NCBI GenBank assembly: GCA_932294295.1
Contig: OW028573.1
Span: forward strand, 63,837,829 to 63,901,828
Origin: Alitta virens
Lineage: Eukaryota; Annelida; Polychaeta; Phyllodocida; Nereididae
DNA length: 64,000 bases
Direction of reading: 5' to 3'
The notes under the pieces were generated by a model that did not search any database, was not told the DNA's origin, and saw nothing but the letters and a program-made list of their open reading frames with translations. This document shows, piece by piece, positions 25,501 through 35,990 of this stretch. Both the position numbers and the translations under genes were made by a program. Numbering within the stretch: position 1 is the first letter of the stretch; the number at the start of each line of letters is the position of its first letter.

Positions 25501-28500
25501 GCTCTTGTTTGCTTCTGCATTGCTCAAAAATATCCATCTCGCTAACTCAAGGATATGTGGAGAGCAGAACAGCTGAACACAGAATGGAGTGGCCATAATT
25601 CCTCTGTCCCTGTAGTTGTTGCTATGCGGATGACCTTCCGCAGTACATATTTAATTTCCAGGGGCAGGGTCGCATTTTTTAGCCCAACATACACCTTCAA
25701 GGTCAGGAACAAAACAGCAGTTTGTACAGATATCGATGTCACACAGCGGTAATGACACGTTTAAACACTGGAGTTTTGTGCCATGAAAATTAACTGATGC
25801 AAATGAGCTCTGGGTACACACAGCTGACAGGAGTTCAACAAATCATTTGTGGATGTATTTGTTAAAATATAAAAAAAAGTCTCCTGGTGCAAACTCATCG
25901 AGGTTATTTGGTGGAGATACGTAGTTTTACTGTGTTGTTTCGATCTATCATAAAATGCATGAACTGAACAGTCCATTAATGTGGATATACAACTATATAT
26001 CACTGTAGGACAGCATGTTGAAGTGGCATGATTGGGCCCAACACGTTGACACTAGTCCAATTAACATGTAACTGGATTCATTAACATTTGGTATTGGCAG
26101 CAGAAAGCATGCATGCATGCCTACAACAAACTGACATTTGGGGCCACTTGAGCTTCCAATCAGCTGGTGGAAATATTGGTTACCAGCTGTGACGAAGGCC
26201 CAAGGTTTTTGGCACCTCAGTACCGTGACCCCATACTTGTTGTAGCTTCTCTGCCAAAACAGTGAAGTACAAAAATATGAAAAAATTGACCATAACCATA
26301 CGTGGACCCCGTTAACAACATGAATATGCTGGTAGCCAGTGCCCACTTCCATAAAAGTATTGCTGTTACAAAATGTACCATAATGTATACATTTTATGGT
26401 ACATTTTATTGCACCGACATGTAGCAGAAGTGCACTTGTGTTTTTATGCCATTCAACCTTCTATTTTATCTGATGTGAATAGTTATGTATATGGAGAGCC
26501 TGTTTGTTACAAAGCTGATTGTATGTAAAATCCTGCATGTGAGAGTGGAAAAGGTCGGAGCCTAAAGTAATCTTATCATGCTGAGTGCAGAGGGACAAAT
26601 GTATTCACTCGGTGCGTGTATGTTTGTTTGGATGGTAGCATTTGCTGCACATGAACATGTAATGTAACACAATGCTACTTTAAACAGCCCTAATTTAGTG
26701 GCTTTATATTTGGGCTTCTTATTTTGATATTCCACTTCAGTGAACTGTGCATGCTTATATTTATATGGCTGTCTTTTCCATCCAATATTCTTTAAGATGG
26801 TAGGAATAAATTGCTTGGCTGCTGTCCTGGAGTTATGACACAGAAAATTTAGAAGGCTGCATTTCTTAGGCAGGAAAAATGAGGATGGCTAATTTCTAAT
26901 CGCATTCTAAATGTGATTAAAGGAGCTGTAGCAGACGTCGTTGTAATTAGTTGGTGTAAGGAATTGAAGATGAGTTGCTTGTCTCTTGGTTTGAGGAGAA
27001 CTGGAGAAAGGCGGGGATGGATGTTGCTGATAGAAGCCACGTGAGGAAGAGGTACACATGCCGTGGTTGTGTGTCTGTAAATACTCTTGTATTTGAGCCA
27101 GTCAGTTAGGACAATTATTCAAGACTCCATGTGCACAAGCAATGAGCAGATTACCGTATTTTCTTGAGTACAAGCAAAGCTTTTCAAGCCAGTTTTACTT
27201 GAGGTTAAAACTACGTGTGATATAGATGTATTTTCAGTTTTATATTCTAACTCCTGCCTATATTGTATGATCTGCCCATAATCAAGGAAATATGCCAGTT
27301 GCATACCAAGCAGTTTAAGATGCTATTGGTACTCAAGATGCCCTCTTGCCTCAGCAGCAGCCAATAACTTGATTAAGCAAGCCCAGAAGACAGTTTGTTG
27401 AACCCAGAATGCTAAAGGTCACTTAGTGGTCTGCTGTCCTTTGGCCTTATACCCTTTAAACTGCCCCAGTACATCCTCAACTCTATTGTGTCACATGTGG
27501 AAGTTGCAGAAAGCCGGAGATTGCTTGCCATCTTATTATATGTCAGCCTGCCCCAAGAGAGTTATTATTATCATGTTACAACTTGCGTCTTATGGAATAA
27601 TATTGTGGCCCTACAGAATGTTGCTGCGTATTTATAGAGGTTTATTTCTGCCAAGCTTTTTGTATAGCTCAGACACTGATCTGAATGCAGCTTGGAACTC
27701 GATACCTGACGCCAAGAGCAGATGCATAACTGGGAGAAGGGAAAGTCATGTAGGGACACTGGAGGAGCAGAAAAACATCCACTTAATACTGCCGTGTTCA
27801 ACCACATTGTTATGTATTTCTTTTTCACGTGATATTAACCTTAGGTGAAAAATTCAAATGTCAGTTAATCTCATAAACAACACGACACTTACGATTCTAC
27901 TCAATATGTAATTTGATGACATAAATGAAATCTACAGTGGGAAAAACTCGATTAAAAGGTCGGGAATTATGATTATATATATATGTGTGTGTGTGTTTAT
28001 TGAGGCTATTAAATAGTTACATCCAGGTATGTAGTGGAGATCATGACTTCAGGTAGTATTTTGCTACCATTAGCCAAGACATTGTGTTGAAACGATAAGG
28101 CCCCATTGGCCATAAATGCTTTCGGGTTACATGTGTAGAAATAATCATGTAGTCTTGTAGATGTCACTAGGTGGTCAGTACTGGTCACTGGCTCTCTGGT
28201 CAGTAATGCGGTCATGTTCTGACCAGGCTTGCTTGGGGTGAACGACCATGCAGGCAGGGTCCAGCCATTTGCCTTATTGATGTCCCAAGCCACGATATTT
28301 TAACGCCTGAGAATAGTTCCTATCAATACAGCATATATTTACATGGCTCAAGTATGTTAATGCAATAAATGCAGTGTTCTAATGAGGAAGCAAGAGGTCA
28401 GTTAACTGGATTAACAGAGGTGCCTGACCTCATGATTATGCTCAAGAGGTGTGCTGCATGGACCAGCCATTGAACTCTGCTCTATGTAAAGCAGTATTCA

Positions 28501-31089
28501 CTATGCATTACAGCAACCAGTAGTGCATTATGACACAGACTAGTTGGGTGTTCCCTCAAGTGAAATAGTTCAAGTATTCATGGACTAAATATAACCACTA
28601 TTCAATCAAATACTTCTGGCACGTTTTAATTCTCAAACAAATTGGCCATTTCAACTGATCAAACAGATAACATGGCACGTGAGCCAACGTTTACATCGAA
28701 CTGACCTGGCATGACTTCAATATCGACATAAAAATTCATAAATTGAAATAGAATTATGCAATGTCCGAAACGCGTTTAGTGTTGATTATATCACGTTTAA
28801 GCTAGTCAATTTGCATAGCTGGCTTAACCCGCTGGCCTCAGCTGGATCTTCTTGACCGATTTCTGAGCAGCAATCGATGGGTTATTTTTGCAGCTCTGAT
28901 ATGGTGACAGTGTGGTCTGTTGAGTGCAGATTTTTGAGCAGTTGCAAGAGGATCAATGGAGATTGGTGGGTTGGGAACTTGGGAGTGGATGTTGGCACAT
29001 CTCATTTAAGGTTGTTGGGTAAGGGGAGTGCTGAAATGCTAGACAAATCGTTTTGGCATCCGTTTCGGATAATGTGCAGTGTTTTTGAGGCGACTGGCAT
29101 ATATGTGGATTGTGAAACCCAAATATTATGTTAGACATTGGTTCCAGCAGCTGCTAGCTGGGCTGTCCGTGGGCTGCATGTTAATGAGGCAGTTTTTGGC
29201 TGCAGTCTGGTGACCGTCTCAGGTCACTGCCCTCTCGTGTAAGAAGTGCGACTCACATAAGCCCCCCTGCTCTTCTTGTGCCTCTTTTACTCACCCTCTG
29301 AAGGTCCTTTACACGTTTCCGCCCTGTTTGAAGTCACCCTGTTTGAGTGTGCATAAGAAGGCGGGAAGGGGAGCGTCTAGTGTATGTGTGTATGCAACCA
29401 GCCAACCTCACATTATATCCATATTATATCCCATGTTATATCCACTAAGAGCTTTGCATATCTATGCTCTCTTGTCTGCAACACATTGGGTTTAATGAAG
29501 CACTGCTAGCGTGGCTCAAACCAAAGTACTACAGAGTTTGTAATGGATTACAGAACGCCAATTTACTAATATTGACCCAAGGTTGAACTGTTGCAGTAAA
29601 TAAATGGAGGCTAAAGCAGTAGATGTGGTGATATTAAGTTTACTGCAGTCTGGTGAGTTGGAACTGATATATGGTGTCTGGTCATTTTGGCTCTAAATCG
29701 TTGGTGAGGATGTGATGATATTGAATGCCAGACAAGCAAAGTTGTGATCAATCTTTTAATCGTTAGTTCAGCCAAGTCAGGGAGATGTTTTATTTGTTGA
29801 GTAGGACAGCTGTGAGAGAAGTGTATGCATAAGGACAGTATTGCACATAAAGTGATAAAGATTAGTGTTGCACTATCATTGATCGAAAGTGTGCAATCTT
29901 GTTTTGCGAGAAATTGGGTCAGCGCTTGGAATAGGGTTTGGGGTTGTCTAGCCGGGCTGACCTTCACTTGTGGCATCGTTCCACAGACATACCTAGACGA
30001 AGGTTATTGATCGTGGCTGGCTGCTGTTTTTGCCTCTCTCTCTGTCATGCACCAGGCAGCCCCACTGCAGCCCATATACCCTTCACCTTGGTGTGCCCGA
30101 ACCCAGTTGCTGAGCGGCTTGGCCCATCTTTATGCACACTTATCCCAGACATGTTGACATACACAGCTAGTCTGGGCGCTGCAGCCTGCTATTCCAAAAT
30201 GATGATTCTGACCCGACTCCAAAGTGAACTGTCGACCAGGCCCATCTCTCTGATCTACACTTATGCCGTTTTCAAGCCAATAACAGTCTGGGTTTACTGA
30301 GGGTTGGTTGTTATTGGGTTGTAGAGAATGGCTGGATTATTTGCAGAACAGGGCAATTTCCACAAATGATATGTATGTATCACAACCATCACACATAGCC
30401 ATCGCATTCCAAACGGCAGACTACAGCCTTGTTATGGTCATTAAATGAACTACATATTTCATAGCTCTTGTCTTGCTGTCATAGCTACTGGTCAGTTAGG
30501 TGGTTGCCGACTAACCACGTTATATGCATACAATGCAATGCCGGAGGATGGCTGAAGTCCAGTGGTCACATCATGTCATACACTGCTTTGGTAAGGTCGT
30601 GTAAAGGGCCAAAGGTCACGGGAGAGGGCAGCACATGTGCCAAAGACACTGCATACCCTTTTTGATCGATTTTTGAAGTGGCTAGGAGCAGCAGTTTGCA
30701 ACTAATGATGGATCACTATGACCAGGCTGTGTGTCCAGCCAATAGGGCAAGGCGATTAGAGGCCATGGGACCATTTTAATGATTGCCAAATTCATGCATG
30801 TATGCAGAGCAAGGGCAAAAGCAACACAAGTGCCAGTTGATAAGCTCAAGTGGAGTGATAGGTGAAGCCCTACCATCTGGCCAGCTAACCTGACCAGCAC
30901 CTGCTGATGACGTCACGATTTTTGGCTCTTGCTCCCTCACCCAAAGACCTGTTTGTCAACTGCACGCATTGAGACAGTTACACCGGCAGAATTTACAACT
31001 GGCCTCATCATTTTTCACTTTTTCTGATAATCCTGCACTTCCGTCTGATATTCAGTGAATCGACGCATGATATTTTTCCCCATTTGCAC
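22509..31089. other. Long non-coding stretch, no gene recognised
   Basis: I see no domain or exon that I can defend on either strand. Contents noted: a GT/TA microsatellite near 27975-27997, a fourth TCAAGGTCA word at 25697-25705, and the perfect inverted repeat at 26370-26407. Open frames such as 29938-30300 (+) and 27426-27848 (+) have no family resemblance. Confidence 0.6.
26370..26407. repeat. Perfect 14-bp inverted repeat with 10-base loop
   Basis: AAAATGTACCATAA (26370-26383) pairs perfectly with TTATGGTACATTTT (26394-26407) across the loop TGTATACATT. It could be a cruciform, a terminal remnant of a small DNA transposon or an RNA hairpin; nothing around it decides. Confidence 0.8.
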
Positions 31090-31440
31090 CCCTCAATGCA
31101 TGTGCTAGTTTGCGCACACGCGCATTTAAAAAATCGATGGTGACCCTGTCAACCAAACTTCCTTTCCCATCAAATGACGCGCCCTCCAAAAGGGGTGAAT
31201 TGGCGGACCCCCTCCTCATCTGCTCTTGCAAGCGCCGCTCTAGCACCCCTGCCTGCTTTGGATCCTCATGTGTCTACAGAGCGCGTTTTTGGCCTCGGCT
31301 TATTTTTCCAGTTGGCTAAGCTCGGGGCACGTGCGGAGCCCAGTGATTCATGCGCGTCTATTGTAATGCAAATGGCGACGGCCGAGTGGGTCGGGCGCGC
31401 ATGAGCGCTGACGCTGGAGACGCGTGCCACTTGCACGCTC
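31090..31440. promoter_or_regulatory. CpG-dense block about 1.9 kb upstream of SoxC
   Basis: By my count the 120 bases at 31321-31440 hold 16 CpGs, against very few in the neighbouring kilobases. TGCGCACACGCGCA (31111-31124) resembles an NRF1 site. A perfect E-box CACGTG lies at 31328-31333, and a SOX-POU composite word at 31359-31373. Such blocks are often promoters or enhancers left unmethylated. It could serve SoxC as a distal promoter or enhancer, or a transcript running the other way. No exon is proven here. Confidence 0.5.
31359..31373 (+). promoter_or_regulatory. Near-canonical SOX-POU composite site
   Basis: TATTGTAATGCAAAT matches the known SOX-OCT composite CATTGTNATGCAAAT at every position except the first. 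The octamer half (ATGCAAAT) is perfect and correctly spaced. A second perfect octamer on the other strand, ATTTGCAT, lies at 31524-31531. Occupancy is inference. Confidence 0.5.
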
Positions 31441-33177
31441 CCTCGATCCCCCAAAAGATAAACTCCACCATAAATTCCCTATCTTCTACAACGCTTATTG
31501 CGTGTTATCGACGCACACCCCTCATTTGCATTTTCTCATTCTAAACCCCTTTTTTATCTTTTTTTCTTCTTTTCAACCCACTGTCTTCTCCTTGTCGCCT
31601 AAATCCCATTATGCAATTCTTGCCCAACTTTCTAGACGTCATCAATTTCAGTAATTTCTGGCCCAGGGATTTCTGATCAGGATTCAGTTCTGATAAGATT
31701 TTTATCAACACTTTAGTGTGCGCTTGTTTTGGACTTTATCGCCAGGTAAAGAATTACAACAGTTCTTTCATCTTGTTAAAACGACAAGGTCTAACAGGAT
31801 TCTCCGCGATTTATCTAAAAAAAAGTTCCGTTCTAATGGGATTTGTGACATCAATCATAATTTCTTTTCACAAGTCCCTTTGATCCTCATCTTTTGTCAT
31901 ACAGTCTCATTACACTTTGTATCATAAAGAGGCCTTATTACGCAGTATAAGTGTAGTTAAGTTTAATTAATTATTTTATATGAGGTCATAGTTGCTGACC
32001 GAAGTAGTTCAAGAGACCACCTGACATAGGTTACTCTGGTTTAATAACGCAACTTGAACTGTGGTAGGAGACAAATAAAATTCAGCCATTGGCTCAGAAA
32101 TGAGTTATGAGCTTAATAAGTGTTTGCATTAATCCAGTAACAGCCATAGGGGTCACAAAAAGGGGTGTGCATAGTGACCCCCTGGTGTGATCCTAAACTG
32201 GTTGCTAACACATGCTCAAAATTTGCTCATGTACTCAGTTTACGTAATGCCTATGTACGGCATGTTGGGCAAGCATTCTAGTACTGTAAAATGTATGTAA
32301 ACAAACGCTGAAGTCATTTTCATACGAATGACATGCTTGCCCTGGAAATCAAAATGAATCAGCACTATTAAAAAGATCAATGGCTTGTAATTACGCATAT
32401 CTGAGGTCAGTTGAATGTTCATACAGTCATAACTGGCTTTGAGTCAGGATGACATCATTAAACTCTTGGGCACTGGGTTCACTGAGATCTTTAGTGGATT
32501 CCCCATGCAAACATGTCGTAGAGGGCGCCACTCTACAGAGGCAGAGCAGACGAACCGCAGAACCGAACGACTGCCCCTTCCCGAGCGTTCCCCATCAACT
32601 GCTTTGACTCATTCCTTCCAATTAAACTGATCAAACCTATAAAACATCTTTCGGATGTTTATGGTAAAATAACCCCTTTCTAAGTACTTAAGCCTAGTCA
32701 GTGCAAAAACTCAATTTGTGGACTGCGTGGGTCTACTCTGCAGGATGTGCTCTTAATATATTCAAATGAATGACTGAATGAATGAGTGGAGTTTTTCTTA
32801 AAACGCTGACATTAAACGTAGGTTTCGAGGATATAGTCATGGTTTTATGCCCATCGATGCAATAACTGCCATGTCTTCCGTTTACGGTGTTGTGCTTGTA
32901 AACACAACGTCGGAGCTGCATTGGCCTGTAACACAACATTCATGAGACGTAGAAATCAGCTGATCGCGCCCACCGTCTCCGTGTGCCGTTCTGGGCTATA
33001 TCAACCACAAGCAAGGGAATAAACGGTGGAATCAAGTAGGCCTAGGCTTTTTGAGGGACTATGTACATTAATAGAAGTCTTAAAAGCTTGTGATATACGC
33101 TGGTCGACGTTAGTTTGGGGCTCGCAGATGTCCGATGTAGCCATGCTGGTTTACCAAGTTCTGTTTTCATTTGTCAG
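31441..33177. other. Upstream flank of SoxC
   Basis: Non-coding as far as I can tell. It is pyrimidine-rich at 31540-31600, AT-rich to 32450, and moderately CpG-containing at 32510-32600 and near the promoter. No repeat or gene is recognised. Confidence 0.5.
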
Positions 33178-33307
33178 CCAATGAGAGAGGAGGTGGGCGG
33201 AGCTTAGAGGGCATGAGCCGCGCGTTGATTGGCCAGTACGTGACCCTTTGACTGCCTCAGCGCGTGGCCTATAAATGCCTCAAGTCACTACAGCTGTGAG
33301 TTCAGTT
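33178..33307 (+). promoter_or_regulatory. SoxC core and proximal promoter
   Basis: In order: CCAAT (33178-33182), GC box GGGCGG (33195-33200), inverted CCAAT as ATTGG (33228-33232), TATAAAT (33270-33276), then an initiator-like TCAGTT (33302-33307). The A at 33304 is 34 bases past the start of TATA, a normal spacing for transcription start. The E-box CAGCTG lies at 33291-33296. This ordered set makes a promoter here likely and predicts a 5' leader of about 115 bases with no intron before the coding region. Confidence 0.8.
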
Positions 33308-33374
33308 GACTGAAACATCTCAAGGATACGAGAGGATAAAAGTGCAGCAAAAGAGACCAACCCAGCGTTGGCAA

Positions 33375-33419
33375 ATGCTCTGTGATCATATTTGTGCAGG
33401 ACTTGCTCAGTTTTACTAA
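33375..33419 (+). other. 14-codon uORF abutting the SoxC start
   Basis: ATG at 33375-33377 encodes MLCDHICAGLAQFY and stops at TAA 33417-33419. The next base begins the SoxC ATG, and both frames are the same. Its start context is weak (C at -3), so some ribosomes would scan past. The zero-gap arrangement TAAATG suggests coupled termination and restart or translational damping. Whether the peptide is made is unknown. Confidence 0.6.
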
Positions 33420-34544
33420 ATGCTGCCTCAAACAGGAGTCTCAACCGGGCTTGCAAGTGCCCCTGGTGGAGTTGGAGGAAAATTGCCTGTGTTTGGTTCT
33501 ATGACTCTCAAAACGGACACCTCAACACCTTATACTGACGCGACTAAATGTAAAAAGATGTCGAACCACATCAAGAGACCGATGAACGCCTTCATGGTTT
33601 GGTCACAGATAGAGCGACGGAAAATCTCCGAGATCCAGCCTGACATGCACAATGCTGAGATCAGCAAACGACTTGGGAAGCGCTGGAAGTTGCTGTCGGA
33701 CACCGACAGACATCCATTCATTGAGGAGGCTGAGAGACTGAGGCTGCTGCATATGCAGGAGTACCCCGATTACAAGTACCGACCGCGAAAGAAGGCCAAG
33801 AGCGCCAAGGAAGCAAGCAGCACCACCACCACAACTACCCAGGCCGTTAAACCCAAGGCTCATGGCACCAAGTCTGCCTCGACGGGAGGCAAGGATCGCA
33901 AGGTCTTGGGCGTAGCTAAGGGGAGCGGAGTGCACAAGTCGCCTAACAGTCCGTTGGATATCACGACCATCACCAGCACTTTCAGCGCCTCTTCAACCAA
34001 CCGCCTCAAACTCAAATTGAGAATTGACAGTAAATTCAAAGACACCATAAAGGCGAGTAAATATGTGCCAGTGTCAGCGAGTCAGCTGACGCCGCCCGCC
34101 AAAGTGCCCTCCAGTCCGTCCGCGGATTCTCCCGGCACCCCTGAAAGTGCCAGTTTTTACTCGGACGAGGCTTACGACAGTTCCCCGCAGCACTCGCCCG
34201 TCGAAATAAAACCTCAGCTACCTCAGCAGATCGCCGATGATGTCCAGCAGTCGCAGCAGCAGCATCAGCAATCGGGCCAACTGGCCGCTCCTCAGGTGGA
34301 CAACTCGCTGGCCGACTTGGACGCCTTGACCGACGTCCTCCAACTGCCCACCAACTGGCAATTGGAGCTGGGAAACATGGACTTAGCTAAGCTGGCTGAT
34401 ACGGACTTTTTCGACTATCAGCAGCAGGTTCAGCCACAACAGAATGGTTCTCATTTCGAATTTCCAGACTATTGCACTCCAGAAGTGAGTGAAATGATTG
34501 GCAGTGACTGGCTGGATACGAGCTCACTCATAACCACCCAGTAG
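33420..34544 (+). CDS. SoxC transcription factor (Sox4/11/12 group), single exon
   Basis: 374 aa nuclear HMG-box DNA-binding protein; SoxC factors activate neural and progenitor genes by bending AACAAT-type sites. The HMG box spans about residues 50-128, with [33 protein letters not shown] and the [11 protein letters not shown] exit that marks group C. The C-terminus (349-366) reads [18 protein letters not shown], the SoxC transactivation helix of vertebrate Sox4/Sox11. The middle has Ser/Thr-rich and Gln-rich low-complexity tracts, usual for the group. There is no intron, as in vertebrate SoxC genes. The first ATG has a poor context (T at -3); M28 is also weak. M47 is strong but would drop a Lys/Thr-rich segment just before the box that I believe is conserved in invertebrate SoxC, so I keep 33420. 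The coding region is GC-richer than its flanks. Confidence 0.96.
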   Translation: MLPQTGVSTGLASAPGGVGGKLPVFGSMTLKTDTSTPYTDATKCKKMSNHIKRPMNAFMVWSQIERRKISEIQPDMHNAEISKRLGKRWKLLSDTDRHPFIEEAERLRLLHMQEYPDYKYRPRKKAKSAKEASSTTTTTTQAVKPKAHGTKSASTGGKDRKVLGVAKGSGVHKSPNSPLDITTITSTFSASSTNRLKLKLRIDSKFKDTIKASKYVPVSASQLTPPAKVPSSPSADSPGTPESASFYSDEAYDSSPQHSPVEIKPQLPQQIADDVQQSQQQHQQSGQLAAPQVDNSLADLDALTDVLQLPTNWQLELGNMDLAKLADTDFFDYQQQVQPQQNGSHFEFPDYCTPEVSEMIGSDWLDTSSLITTQ

Positions 34545-35990
34545 AAAGTACATGTATGTAAAAAAAAAAAGAAGAAAGTCCTAAAATCATTTCATCTGTT
34601 CATTTATTGTCAAGCCATGTCTCATAAACTGTTGATTCTTGACTGATTTCATCCGTGCCATCCGCAGGCACACTGTACATTTAGCGGACCAGAGTGTAAC
34701 ATATATTTATTGTACATAGTTCCCTTCATCCCTTCATACAAGCTCCAGGAGAGACTATGCATATGAAGCCATTGGATTACTCAGCTATGACTATTTATAA
34801 TATTTTTATTCCATGGATGATGATTGTAGATGCAATATATTTTGAAAAGAAGGTACAGATACATTTTGTATTTTCGTTATTTATGGTCTAATGTTATTAT
34901 GAATAGTGTAAATGAGCATTTAATATTGAGCAAGCATAAGCCAAGTTCTGTATATATTTATATATTTAATGGACTACAAGTTTGTCACAGTCTAAATAAT
35001 ACTACTGTAATACTGTATATTTATATCATAGATTTTTATGCAAGATTTTGTAAGATTTGATAGTTTTTATATATATAAAGTGTGTCAGCAGGGATATATA
35101 TCACTTTCTGCCCCATTGAGTTTGGTCCTGTTAATTTCTCCCCCTTCTCGTGAAGAGATCTTTTTAAAACCTTTTCTAATTTTTTGAAATTTTTACTGAC
35201 AACGCCAAGTAGAGGAGTGTAGCTTAATATTTCATATCTATATATATATATATATATATATTATATGCGAGAAGTATAACAAACAATTCAGGGGTGATCT
35301 CAAATATTTATGCTTGTTGAAACTAAGATATATATATATAATACTATATAGTCTTAACATAATGTGATGTTCTCTAATCGCCCCTTTTTCATAATCTTCG
35401 CGTTCCACTATGATATGTCACAAAGAATCAGGTGTTTTACAGACATATTGTATGAGAAAGCCTTGACTGTTTTGGCAATTTCAGCCACAATGTGATTAAT
35501 ACTGCATTTGAATTAATTTAAGTGTACATCTTGTAGTCAAATGAAAAAAGAGAAAAAAAAGTATTGTCGAATATATAAATCTGTGTCTTGTTTTATTTTG
35601 TCTTGCTTTATTTATGATACACACGTTTATATGGGCCTGAGTGATGTTTATGTTTTTTGTGTGGTGTCTGGCTATGATCTGGGTTACTCGTATCCAGGTT
35701 ATCATATAGGATTACACAAGCATCCCAGCTGATTAAAATAGCACAAACTGTTGCTATGCATGTTCAATGCCCATATATTCATGATGTTATCAGGGTTCAA
35801 TGCACTTCATATCTGCCATGCTACTAAGCATGCTAGCAAGTATTGATAACTGTCTAGTGATGACCTATATAACCACAGACAGCATGTTGACATTGACATT
35901 GCAATCGTATGCAAACATATGCAAACATACTGATCACTAAACCTGCATGTGCTCAAATATATTAAACATGTTTGGTTGTTTGTGATCAAA
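34545..35990 (+). other. SoxC 3' UTR region with Pumilio-type motifs
   Basis: AT-rich sequence after the stop. TGTACATA (34711-34718) and TGTATATA (34949-34956) match the PUF/Pumilio element TGTANATA, and several ATTTA words suggest message instability, which is common for Sox regulators. A poly-A run of 10 sits at 34561. I find no clear AATAAA; ATTAAA words near 35733 and 35962 are possible poly(A) signals. The 3' end is therefore uncertain. Confidence 0.5.

Noticed and set aside
29611..30300. Opposed 120-codon frames
   Set aside because: No protein family resemblance on either strand.
33530..34048. Minus-strand frames inside SoxC
   Set aside because: Shadows of the GC-rich SoxC coding sequence.
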